46,215 nucleotides of DNA from Methanobacteriota archaeon. GTDB taxonomy: Archaea; Thermoplasmatota; Poseidoniia; Poseidoniales; Thalassarchaeaceae. Position numbers and translations under genes: made by a program. The DNA lies in contig JABIGF010000012.1 of the NCBI GenBank assembly GCA_018650285.1, positions 1-46,215 on the forward strand, read 5' to 3'. Below are positions 26,236 through 33,706 of the stretch, piece by piece. Within the stretch, counting starts at the first letter, position 1; the number at the start of each line of letters is the position of its first letter. The notes under the pieces were generated by a model that ran no database searches, had not been told where the DNA came from, and saw nothing but the letters and a program-made list of their open reading frames with translations.

Positions 26236-27438
26236 TCAGAGTAGGAATCGGCGGCGTAGCAAACTTAGTCCCAACATTGGGATTGATGAGATTGCTCCAC
26301 CTGCAGCAGCATCGCTAACATCGATAGTAACTCCACCATCCATCTCAACAATCTTGGTCTCTAACAAGTCTTGAGCACCTTTCTTCAGTTGGTCAACTGC
26401 TTGATCGGGGTCAGTAATATCACCATCCGAGTCATTCTCTTTGACATCTGATGGGTCAATTTGTAGAGGCTTCTTCATTGGCTTCACTTTGCAGCGAACT
26501 TTCTCTGCATCGGTAGATTCGTCAGTACTGTCTACATCTGTAGCCATTTTCTTGCACTTGATTTGGTCTTGAGTGAAATCAATTGTTGGGGTCTCTCCAT
26601 CAGGGTCGGTGACAGTCTTATCGCACTTTTGCATCCACTTACCTTTCATGAGGCCCTGGCCATCATCAGTTGCTCTGTACTTTCCTGCGAGAACACCGCT
26701 AGCACTGCTATCGGATGCTTCCCAGACACCACGGTATAGACCGTTTTCGTATCCACCTTGTAGAGTACCGACGACTTCACCATCGAGGTTGGTAGCCATG
26801 CCACGGAAGAGTCCGTTAGCAAACTGTCCTGTGATGTTTCCACCAACAACACTCTCCTCATTCATCCATACACCTTTGAATTGACCAATTACTGTTTCAG
26901 CACTTTGGTTAACAGTCCATCGTGCAGCTAAGTAGCCGTGTGAGCAGATAGGATCTGCGCCAGAGTTACCAAAGTGGCGGACGATGATTCGTCCGTCAAA
27001 GTCAGCAAGTCTTTCTCTTGCATCTTCAACACTCATGCGTGCTATGTGTGCGACTTCGTAGTTGCCATCATCTTGGAAGATGACTACCACTACTATTGCT
27101 TGTTCACCATTGGTCCATACAAAGATAACTACATTTCCGCCCTCATCTCTTTTTTGCTGGTCTTCAAAAGACATGTTGTCATCAGCAAGCCTGAAGTCGT
27201 CTCCTTCTGCCTCCCAGATAATATTCTGGTCTAAATTGTTATCACTACTCAGGTAGACAGCCTCAATTTCTTGGGCTGCTTCCAAAGTCAGCAATTCATT
27301 CTCCAGGGCTTGTACGTTTCCTGCTGATTCTGCAGTGGCTGCGCCGGCGGTTGCTACCACCAACATCGCCAGCGCAATCAATAGAGCACGCAAGCCCTTT
27401 GTTCCGTTCGATCTGTTTACATTGGGTTTCTGTCCCAT
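26236..27438 (-). CDS. Secreted protein with MORN-like repeats and a C-terminal hydrophobic/RRR end
   Basis: 400 aa. Signal peptide near residues 15-37 (GLRALLIALAMLVVATAGAATAES). A middle section repeats GxFxNGLFRG, GGYENGLYRG and GKYRATDDG, similar in rhythm to MORN-type repeats. A Lys/Cys-rich acidic region follows. The chain ends in AAAGGAISSIPMLGLSLLRRRFLL. A short hydrophobic helix followed by arginines at the very C terminus recalls sortase/archaeosortase-type sorting signals, but no known tripeptide (such as PGF) is present. Five or so cysteines may form disulfides. Function unknown. Confidence 0.7.
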   Translation of the reverse strand: MGQKPNVNRSNGTKGLRALLIALAMLVVATAGAATAESAGNVQALENELLTLEAAQEIEAVYLSSDNNLDQNIIWEAEGDDFRLADDNMSFEDQQKRDEGGNVVIFVWTNGEQAIVVVVIFQDDGNYEVAHIARMSVEDARERLADFDGRIIVRHFGNSGADPICSHGYLAARWTVNQSAETVIGQFKGVWMNEESVVGGNITGQFANGLFRGMATNLDGEVVGTLQGGYENGLYRGVWEASDSSASGVLAGKYRATDDGQGLMKGKWMQKCDKTVTDPDGETPTIDFTQDQIKCKKMATDVDSTDESTDAEKVRCKVKPMKKPLQIDPSDVKENDSDGDITDPDQAVDQLKKGAQDLLETKIVEMDGGVTIDVSDAAAGGAISSIPMLGLSLLRRRFLL

Positions 27439-27575
27439 GAACTATCTATTTGCTTCCATCACATATAACCAAAGTAAGGGTCGGCCCCGAACTTATGCGG
27501 GTGTGTGGCTTTGTATACCACCACTATCCACAGACTGTGGCAACCTTTTCAGTGGTAACCCCACAACAGAGTTCC

Positions 27576-28580
27576 ATGGTAAGGGATGCATTGAGTCGTC
27601 CTTTGCGTGATTTACGCATTTCAGTTATTGATAGGTGCAATTTTCGTTGTAGTTATTGCATGCCGCGTGAAGTGTTTGGCAAGGATTACCCCTATCTTGA
27701 GAGAGATGAGATACTTTCATTTGAGGAGATAGACCATCTTGTTACATCTTTATTGCCACTTGGCATTGAAAAAATACGCTTAACAGGTGGCGAGCCATTA
27801 GTACGACGCGATTTTGTTAAACTTGTTGAGATGTTATCTCGGCATGATGTTGAATTGGCTTTGACAACGAATGGTGTCTTGTTACAACAATTTGCTCGTC
27901 CATTGGCAGATGCTGGGCTTAATCGTGTGACTGTTAGTCTAGATGCTTTAGATGATGAGACTTTTCAGAAGATGACTGATAGTGACATCAAAGTTTCACA
28001 GATATTAGCTGGAATAGATGCAGCGATTGAGAATGGTCTTGGCCCTGTAAAAATAAACACCGTGATTCGTCGTGGCGTCAATGAGCATTCAATATTAGAG
28101 ATTATTGAGCATTTCCGTGGCACTGGCGTCATAGTTCGTTTTATTGAATTCATGGATGTTGGCTCTTCAAATTCATGGCGTATGGATGAGGTTGTAACAG
28201 CGGAGGAAACTCGTTCTATTATCAATGAAAAATATGATTTAAGCGAAATCCCACCAGTTGATGCAAGTCATGTTGCTAAAGTTTGGCAAACTTCGAATGG
28301 GGATAAAATTGGTTTTATCACATCAATTTCACAGCCATTCTGCGGTTCATGTACGCGTGGACGCATATCTTCAGAGGGTAAATTTTACAATTGTCTATTT
28401 GCAGATTCTGGATTTGACTTGAAACCGCATTTGCGTGCAAGGGTCAGCGAAGAAGAAATTCAAGAGATGGTTACAGGAGTATGGGAAATGCGTGCCGACA
28501 GATATTCTGAAATGAGGGGCGAGCAAACTAATGCTTCTAGAATCCGTTTACCAATTGAAATGTCTCACATCGGCGGTTAA
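27576..28580 (+). CDS. moaA: GTP 3',8-cyclase MoaA (molybdenum cofactor biosynthesis)
   Basis: 334 aa from ATG 27576; the upstream in-frame codons overlap the divergent promoter and lack family similarity. It is a radical SAM enzyme that converts GTP in the first step of molybdopterin synthesis. The N-terminal cluster is C21, C25, C28 (CNFRCSYCMPRE). The GGEP motif is LTGGEPLVRRD. The second, GTP-binding cluster uses C256, C259 and C273 (FCGSCTRGRISSEGKFYNC). The chain ends in the expected Gly-Gly. No other moa gene lies in the window. Confidence 0.96.
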   Translation: MVRDALSRPLRDLRISVIDRCNFRCSYCMPREVFGKDYPYLERDEILSFEEIDHLVTSLLPLGIEKIRLTGGEPLVRRDFVKLVEMLSRHDVELALTTNGVLLQQFARPLADAGLNRVTVSLDALDDETFQKMTDSDIKVSQILAGIDAAIENGLGPVKINTVIRRGVNEHSILEIIEHFRGTGVIVRFIEFMDVGSSNSWRMDEVVTAEETRSIINEKYDLSEIPPVDASHVAKVWQTSNGDKIGFITSISQPFCGSCTRGRISSEGKFYNCLFADSGFDLKPHLRARVSEEEIQEMVTGVWEMRADRYSEMRGEQTNASRIRLPIEMSHIGG

Positions 28581-28598
28581 CGCCGATTTAACAACCAA

Positions 28599-29879
28599 TT
28601 AGCAGTTTTTCAATGCTGTTAGAATGGCTGCAAAAGGTGCATCAGTTCTAATCGCAGGCTTCCCATACGCAGCGATTGCTGCAGCATATCCTATTTCTGA
28701 AATGGCAGCAACTAATTTTGCTGGTGAAGGCGGTTCAGGTAGAGATAGTCTACTTGCTAGTGCATCAACGACAACCAAATTTCCAGAATGAATTGCTTTT
28801 GCTTCGTCTGCAATGTGCCTTACTGCTTTGGCAATAGCCCTTCTTCGTAACCGCAATTCGCTTTCATCTTCAACCATTTGCTCAGTTGGCCCACATAGTT
28901 TCAAGGCTCGTTCTTCAGTCATGGATGCCATCACATCTTGGTCACCAATTTGGCCTATCCATAATGGTCCAGAGATTCGCTTGTCAAGTGTTGAAACCGG
29001 TACTGAAAGGGGTACTAAGGCGTGTTCATGGCCAAAATCATCTCCTGTTTCTTGTTCGGTTGGTTCAGATATTCGCCACCCTATGTGTTGTTCAATATTA
29101 CTTGCAGAATCAAGTGATTTTCTTACTCGAACGCTTACTCTGAGGTGATGGCTGTCCCATGTTGAGATTAGTGGTTCAATAACTCGGTCGTGTCTAGCAG
29201 CACATCTTGCAATGGTTGCAAGTAGAATGCGCAAACCAGTATCATGGGCGATTTCGTCTAACTTGGCTCGCGCCCCATACCGGCGCATCAGAGGGGCCGG
29301 CGAGGAGCCGGTTAATGCAGCAACATCTGTTGCTGTAACTTCCAAGATTGCTCGCCTTGCTAATGATTGCATCACTGAATCAAGAAATGGTATTGGCGAG
29401 CCAAATGGATCAATGTCAACCCATTGCCAGCCGCGTGATAGCGCAACCTGTCTTGCGTCACCGCAAACAGGTTTGAATTCACCAATGGCGGCTGGCGGAT
29501 TTGCTCGATGATTCGCTTCTAACCATTCAATTGCCACATCATTCATGTCACAACAGTAGAGTTGTAATCGTGCTGCCAATTTGGTTGGTAATTCGTGACA
29601 GAGTCGATGACTGCGTACTCCAGTTGCTGCTAAAGAGTCCAGCATCCTAACAGGTTTCTCTCCGTTTAGTGAACCTTCGCTCATCTCATGTGCCATTAGT
29701 AGAACGGAACGGGTGCGATTTCCCGCCATTGCGTGATTATGAAAGACCTCTCTTTCTCCTTTAACTCCAGGGCCAGCATTGTTTGCTTCTCCTCCTGAAA
29801 GGTTGTTTGGTAGGTGAATTTCAGTTCGCCCTTCTATGGCAATTTCACCCGGCCAACCTTCAGGCCACTCTTCGCTCAT
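28599..29879 (-). CDS. trm1: tRNA (guanine(26)-N2)-dimethyltransferase Trm1
   Basis: 426 aa. Methylates G26 of tRNA using SAM. It has the N-terminal substrate region (VFHNHAMAGNRTRSVLL) and motif I (RMLDSLAATGVRSHRLCHEL). The catalytic segment is WVDIDPFGSPIPFLDSVMQSLARRAILEVTATDVAALTGSSP, the DPFG...TATD pattern of archaeal and eukaryal Trm1. The length is slightly above typical archaeal members. It is convergent with moaA, 18 bp away. Confidence 0.95.
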   Translation of the reverse strand: MSEEWPEGWPGEIAIEGRTEIHLPNNLSGGEANNAGPGVKGEREVFHNHAMAGNRTRSVLLMAHEMSEGSLNGEKPVRMLDSLAATGVRSHRLCHELPTKLAARLQLYCCDMNDVAIEWLEANHRANPPAAIGEFKPVCGDARQVALSRGWQWVDIDPFGSPIPFLDSVMQSLARRAILEVTATDVAALTGSSPAPLMRRYGARAKLDEIAHDTGLRILLATIARCAARHDRVIEPLISTWDSHHLRVSVRVRKSLDSASNIEQHIGWRISEPTEQETGDDFGHEHALVPLSVPVSTLDKRISGPLWIGQIGDQDVMASMTEERALKLCGPTEQMVEDESELRLRRRAIAKAVRHIADEAKAIHSGNLVVVDALASRLSLPEPPSPAKLVAAISEIGYAAAIAAYGKPAIRTDAPFAAILTALKNC

Positions 29880-29942
29880 TGGTTACACCCTGAGGGCTGT
29901 TACTCAAGTGTGCTTCGCCAAACCAAACAACACAGAGTAATC

Positions 29943-31241
29943 TCAACCTTGTACCGTATTGAGTTCTTTCATTCGCTTCATCTGAAAATTATGATAGCGA
30001 ACTGCTTCTTGTATCTGTGGAAATTGATGCTTTAGTTTATCGTCATTTAACAGGCCTAATACTACTGAAGTAAGCCTATCTCCCAACGGAAGGTCTGCAT
30101 TGTCAAAAATACAAATCGGCATACCTAGAATCACCCCACTATCGGATATGGTTTGAATTATGTAAGGTGCTCCATGTGCGCCTCTGCCTGGCGCAATTCT
30201 CCACGAAACGCCAAGTCTTCCTGTAACAACAAGGCCCCTGTCTATCACTTTGACTGCAGGGTTTGAATCAATTGTTGAGCGATATAGTGAGAAGGATCTT
30301 TCCAAAGGTGAGATTCTAGCATCTTGAGAAGGTGTTCCAATAATTTTGGTTACGTGCCGTACTGCCGCACGTAAGCGGTCAGAAATAAGAGTTGAAGGCC
30401 GACCAGACCAGATGGTTAGGAAGCGTTCTAGCAAAGCAGGTTGAGTTGGTAGAGGGATTGTATGCCTACCTTTAGTTCCCAAATCAATACCAAGCAAATA
30501 CGTTTCATGGTCCCAATCACAAAGAGGTGGTGGTGCATTTTTGCTTTTATTGGATTTTGTCCGTGGCGCATCAGCTGCACCATATGGATTGAAGCGCCCA
30601 TCTGAAAGGACTGTCCGGCACTGTTTTTCGTAACGGTTAGGATTCTTATCTTCAGTTCCTTCAATGTGGCGCAAGAGATTAAGGAATCGTAAGGCGACAG
30701 ATTCTGCTCTTTTCTCAAGCATCATCATGAAGAGAAGAGTTCCAGGACCTCTGTCTATTTTACAACCATCTACAATGATTGCATTACCATGGGTTCGTAC
30801 TTCATGGCCATTAAATTTGACACAAATTTCGTTTTCATCTAAATTGTTCATTGCGGTAGATTCTAAATTGGGAAAAAGGCGTGAGCCACGTGCTGCCAAG
30901 ATGTTTCGAATGAGTATGTATTGGTTATAATCACGATGAGCATCAATTGAAGTTGTAACAATTGGAATGTGTGAATTTCCTAGTAAAAACTGCAAAAGCC
31001 TGACCCAACCTTCGGTGTAAGGTAGGTGAGAAATAATAACTGGTTTTTCATTAAGCCATTCAAGCGTATCATCTAGAAGTGGTTTTTGATGTTGTTCCAT
31101 GTAGTTCTGCCAGGCTGGGACGGAAAGACGAATCAATTCCTTTGCATCATTCCAAGGCGAACAAACCGCACAAAGGGTAAGATGAGTGTCTTCTCCTAGA
31201 CTACCGCGGCAGCAGCGACAAACATTGGTAACCTCTGCCAT
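29943..31241 (-). CDS. Orphan protein with N-terminal zinc-binding cysteines, 432 aa
   Basis: No family was recognised. Residues 8-27 contain C8, C10, C11, C24 and C27 (CRCCRG...LCAVC), a plausible zinc knuckle. The middle has LPYTEGWVRLLQFLLGN and ARGSRLF, and a possible strand-rich region (NEICVKFNGHEVRTHGNAIIVDGCKIDRGPGTLLF). The C-terminal half is soluble, with VTGRLGVSWRIAPGRGAHGAPYIIQT. No membrane span. The gene is 63 bp upstream of trm1 on the same strand, so co-transcription is likely. A nucleic-acid-related role is only a guess. Confidence 0.6.
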   Translation of the reverse strand: MAEVTNVCRCCRGSLGEDTHLTLCAVCSPWNDAKELIRLSVPAWQNYMEQHQKPLLDDTLEWLNEKPVIISHLPYTEGWVRLLQFLLGNSHIPIVTTSIDAHRDYNQYILIRNILAARGSRLFPNLESTAMNNLDENEICVKFNGHEVRTHGNAIIVDGCKIDRGPGTLLFMMMLEKRAESVALRFLNLLRHIEGTEDKNPNRYEKQCRTVLSDGRFNPYGAADAPRTKSNKSKNAPPPLCDWDHETYLLGIDLGTKGRHTIPLPTQPALLERFLTIWSGRPSTLISDRLRAAVRHVTKIIGTPSQDARISPLERSFSLYRSTIDSNPAVKVIDRGLVVTGRLGVSWRIAPGRGAHGAPYIIQTISDSGVILGMPICIFDNADLPLGDRLTSVVLGLLNDDKLKHQFPQIQEAVRYHNFQMKRMKELNTVQG

Positions 31242-31502
31242 ATCAATGAGATAATCTCCGACTCTTTTTCAATGAGTCATAGTTCTTGCAGATTTTGCTT
31301 CGTATTATCAGACATTATTCTCTAAATTAATCCCGATATTTATGGCATAAGAATAATTTCATCGAGTTGAAATAAATCCGTTTAAGTAGTGTCGCAACCT
31401 TCCTCTTTTGTCAGCAGCCAAATAGTATCATTTTGATGCTAGTTGATGCACATTCAAACAGGGTGTAATGAAATGAAGAATGAAGAAATGAAGGTGGTTT
31501 GA

Positions 31503-31868
31503 ATGAGTCGTCAAGGAAGATTGGCTAGATGGGTCAAGAGTCGCTCTTGTAATCCTTGTAGAGAAGGTGAGCCCCGTATGGAACAGCACAAGGCGTGTCA
31601 TAATTGTAACACAGTTTCAGAATGGTTACGAGGTACGCCAATAACTCATGGTGAAGCAGTATCTCTAATGAGATGGATTTCAAAACGTCTGTCTCAGCAT
31701 GAAGAATGGATGGAAATTTATGATTTTATTAGAGAATCTTTGGAGGTACAAGAGGGTCAATCAGAGATCACAGTTCTGTCTAAAAAAATAGAACTGGAAT
31801 TAGATATCGCAGTGCCATCAGATGTGCCGACAGAGTTTGACCAAAGATTCCAAGGTTATTGGTTGTAG
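31503..31868 (+). CDS. CxPC...CxxC zinc-ribbon protein, tandem paralogue A
   Basis: 121 aa. The N-terminal module reads RWVKSRSCNPCREGE...CHNCNTVSEWLRGTPI, with C16, C19, C32 and C35 as a likely zinc site. Helices with Trp follow (LMRWISKRLSQHEEWMEIYDFIRE), then an acidic tail ending in FDQRFQGYWL. It aligns with the next gene in the zinc site, the flanking W(V)(K/R)xRxC and W(L)xGxPI, and the end FDxxFxxxW. A GGTGG motif lies 5 bp before the ATG, and a nine-codon mini-ORF (MKNEEMKVV) ends right at it (TGAATG). The family is unknown. Confidence 0.7.
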   Translation: MSRQGRLARWVKSRSCNPCREGEPRMEQHKACHNCNTVSEWLRGTPITHGEAVSLMRWISKRLSQHEEWMEIYDFIRESLEVQEGQSEITVLSKKIELELDIAVPSDVPTEFDQRFQGYWL

Positions 31869-31997
31869 CTTGAGACATTATTCTAATTTACCAAACTAAA
31901 CCCTAAGTGGGCGCACTACTGATGTCGTTTCTTCATATATCGGCAGAATAAGGTATTGATGAGACACCATCATCGAGTAAATTCTCACTCATGCATC

Positions 31998-32006
31998 CTT
32001 TTTAAA
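31998..32006 (+). promoter_or_regulatory. TATA-box-like element upstream of zinc-ribbon paralogue B
   Basis: The AT-rich element CTTTTTAAAT fits an archaeal TATA box. Transcription would then start near 32030 and give a leader of about 100 nt before ATG 32140. The rest of 31869-32139 shows no ORF. Confidence 0.35.
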
Positions 32007-32139
32007 TTGTTGAATTTTTGTGGGTTTGCCAAGTAATAACAAGGTTGTTTTCACGAACGGTAAAGGGCTTAGTTCATCCCTCCTTGTCCCCCACAATTCC
32101 TGATATTCTCAACCAATTAGATTAGAAACGGTGAATGTT

Positions 32140-32571
32140 ATGAAAGATGAAAAGAATAGAAAAGCCAGTGAATATGACTACGAAGCACTTGCAGATTGGG
32201 TGCGCGGGCGAGCGTGCGGTCCTTGTAGATCTAAAGACGAAACCTCCATTGTATATGACGCCGGGTTGCACAAATCATGCCAACGCTGTGAAAGACTCGC
32301 AGATTGGTTACAAGGAAATCCCATTGTTGAAAGTACGTTGCATGAAATAATGCTATGGGTGGAAAGCAAAAGACAACAGAAACCAGAGTGGGGAGATATT
32401 AGTAGAATCCTCTTATTTGCATCAAGACACTTCCTCAGCAATCCAGAAGTATCTGAAACCACGTTACCAGAAATAGAATTTGATGAATCAATTTTACAGA
32501 ATGATGCATGGTCTTCAGAAAATGAGTCAGATGTGGGATTTGATAATTATTTCAAAGATGATTGGCAATGA
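32140..32571 (+). CDS. CxPC...CxxC zinc-ribbon protein, tandem paralogue B
   Basis: 143 aa from ATG 32140 (GTG 32131 is an alternative). The zinc module is ADWVRGRACGPCRSKDE...CQRCERLADWLQGNPI, with C26, C29, C47 and C50. The spacer is 4-5 residues longer than in paralogue A. Helices follow (LHEIMLWVESKRQQKPEWGDISRILLFA), then an acidic C terminus ending FDNYFKDDWQ. The conserved layout with the preceding gene, including the C-terminal FDxxFxxxW, shows duplication and divergence. Possible roles include an adaptor or nucleic-acid binder; none is proven. Confidence 0.7.
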   Translation: MKDEKNRKASEYDYEALADWVRGRACGPCRSKDETSIVYDAGLHKSCQRCERLADWLQGNPIVESTLHEIMLWVESKRQQKPEWGDISRILLFASRHFLSNPEVSETTLPEIEFDESILQNDAWSSENESDVGFDNYFKDDWQ

Positions 32572-32639
32572 TGGTAAATATTTGTCAAATATTTAATTTG
32601 AATTAGGCATGAAATTTCAAACGAATTTTATTTAGTATT

Positions 32640-32713
32640 TAAACCGACAATGGATTGGTCAATGTGGGCCGAAAGGCTCTATGATAAAATATAATTAAAC
32701 CGACAATGGATTG
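32640..32713. repeat. 18-bp direct repeat pair
   Basis: TAAACCGACAATGGATTG occurs exactly at 32640-32657 and 32696-32713, 56 bp apart, each preceded by an AT-rich stretch (TATTT, AATT). The pair lies in a 336-bp gap between genes. The repeats could be two factor-binding sites, or two duplicated promoter cores with TTTAAA/ATTAAA as the TATA-like part. The remaining bases of the gap contain the hairpin at 32774 and no convincing ORF. Confidence 0.75.
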
Positions 32714-32773
32714 TAAATTGTTGAGGGCGGTATCAAATAATAATGTGATGATTATGGTTGATGTTGTAATTTT

Positions 32774-32800
32774 CACCGCCCCCCCTACGGGGGGGCGGTG
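32774..32800 (+). promoter_or_regulatory. Perfect GC-rich hairpin with alternative upstream pairing partner
   Basis: CACCGCCCCCCC-TAC-GGGGGGGCGGTG is a perfect 12-bp inverted repeat with a 3-nt loop in AT-rich DNA, 108 bp before the ATG at 32908. Upstream, GGGCGGT at 32725-32731 can also pair with ACCGCCC at 32775-32781, which would open the hairpin. Two exclusive structures of this kind are typical of attenuators. No T tract follows the hairpin, so it is not a standard archaeal terminator. Confidence 0.5.
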
Positions 32801-32907
32801 GGTTTATACGAGTTGGGATACTACATATTACTAGAGATTAATGAAATTAATACAATAATTTCTAATCACAAATGAGGTAAAAATAGGATAATATAGGATG
32901 TGAAAAA

Positions 32908-33381
32908 ATGAATAAAGAAGAAAATGAAAAAATGAATGATAAGTCAGAAAGTGTAGCAATTATGCTACCTAGATTGAGTAAAGAACATCTAGAGATGTCA
33001 GCAACTGAAGAGAGTATTGCTTGGGTGTGGGGATTACTTGGGAACCATAGACCCGGGGATATTTTTGCCAAGCACGTCCCAGGGGATGGTGTTATGTTAC
33101 AGAAAGTAACATTCGATACTGTACGGTGCATCAGGGTGTTTAATCATCCGGTGCCTATGTATGAATTAAGTATGTTAAAAAGTTTATTTGATAATGCCAA
33201 AGCAACTCTAGAGATAGGTTCGTGTACCGTTGTAACGCCTGTACCCAAGGATGTATTGGAAGAGAGCGAGAACAATATCAAACAGACTACATCTAGTGAA
33301 ATAAAAATGTCTGAAACAACCCCTGCAAGTAAGGAGGCTACAAAGAAGAGTGGCTATAATTATGGTATGGAGGTGGCTTGA
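32908..33381 (+). CDS. Hypothetical protein, 157 aa, first gene of a two-gene unit
   Basis: No family was recognised. The N terminus is charged, and the core (ATEESIAWVWGLLGNHRPGDIFAKHVPGDGVMLQKVTFDTVRCIRVFNHPVPMYELSMLKSLFDNAKATLEIGSC) looks folded. The last about 45 residues are Ser/Thr/Lys-rich and probably disordered. A weak AGGA lies 9 bp before the ATG. Its TGA directly precedes the ATG of the next gene (TGAATG), and a strong GGAGGTG for that gene is inside this one. The pair is therefore an operon. Its 5' region holds the repeat and hairpin elements described separately. Confidence 0.6.
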   Translation: MNKEENEKMNDKSESVAIMLPRLSKEHLEMSATEESIAWVWGLLGNHRPGDIFAKHVPGDGVMLQKVTFDTVRCIRVFNHPVPMYELSMLKSLFDNAKATLEIGSCTVVTPVPKDVLEESENNIKQTTSSEIKMSETTPASKEATKKSGYNYGMEVA

Positions 33382-33705
33382 ATGTGGGTATTTCTAAAAG
33401 GTGGTTTTTTTAGTGTTGTAAAACACCGTGACAAGCCAGACATTTTACTTGTCAGGGGAAGGAATCGCGTTCATTTCGAGTCGGTATTTCCCGGTGTTAA
33501 AATAATTAAAATGCTTACCGCAGATTATCCATGGCGGGCCGAAATATCTTATGGCAAATATGCAAAAGTAATTACAGAGCAGATATATGAAATAGAATAT
33601 ACAACTTTCAAATCAAGTGTAGGTTCTGATGAGTCAGCATTATTTGACGCGATGATGGATGTGTGGGGAACAATGTACCTATATGGTGAACCACACCGCA
33701 TTTGA
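33382..33705 (+). CDS. Small protein of the MWxFxKxGFFSVV type, 107 aa
   Basis: The start MWVFLKGGFFSVVKHRDKPDILLVRGRNRVHFESVFP, then DYPWRAEISYGKYAKVITEQIYEIEYTTFKSSVG and the end ALFDAMMDVWGTMYLYG, fit a small uncharacterised family. I recall that family from bacteria and some phages (first residues MW.F...GF.S.V, later DYRYR and Y.NFK). The family link is from memory, not a search. A strong GGAGGTG (33369-33375) precedes the ATG by 6 bp. Its function is unknown. It is the second gene of a compact pair and convergent with purM. Confidence 0.7.
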   Translation: MWVFLKGGFFSVVKHRDKPDILLVRGRNRVHFESVFPGVKIIKMLTADYPWRAEISYGKYAKVITEQIYEIEYTTFKSSVGSDESALFDAMMDVWGTMYLYGEPHRI

Positions 33706-33706
33706 A

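Noticed and set aside
31442-31502. Nine-codon mini-ORF before the first zinc-ribbon gene as a true gene
   Set aside because: It is too short to judge; it may only reflect purine-rich sequence around the ribosome binding site, so it is mentioned only within the gene entry.
32774-32800. GC hairpin as an intrinsic terminator
   Set aside because: The sequence after it (GGTTTATACG) has no T tract, and it lies upstream of a gene rather than just after one.
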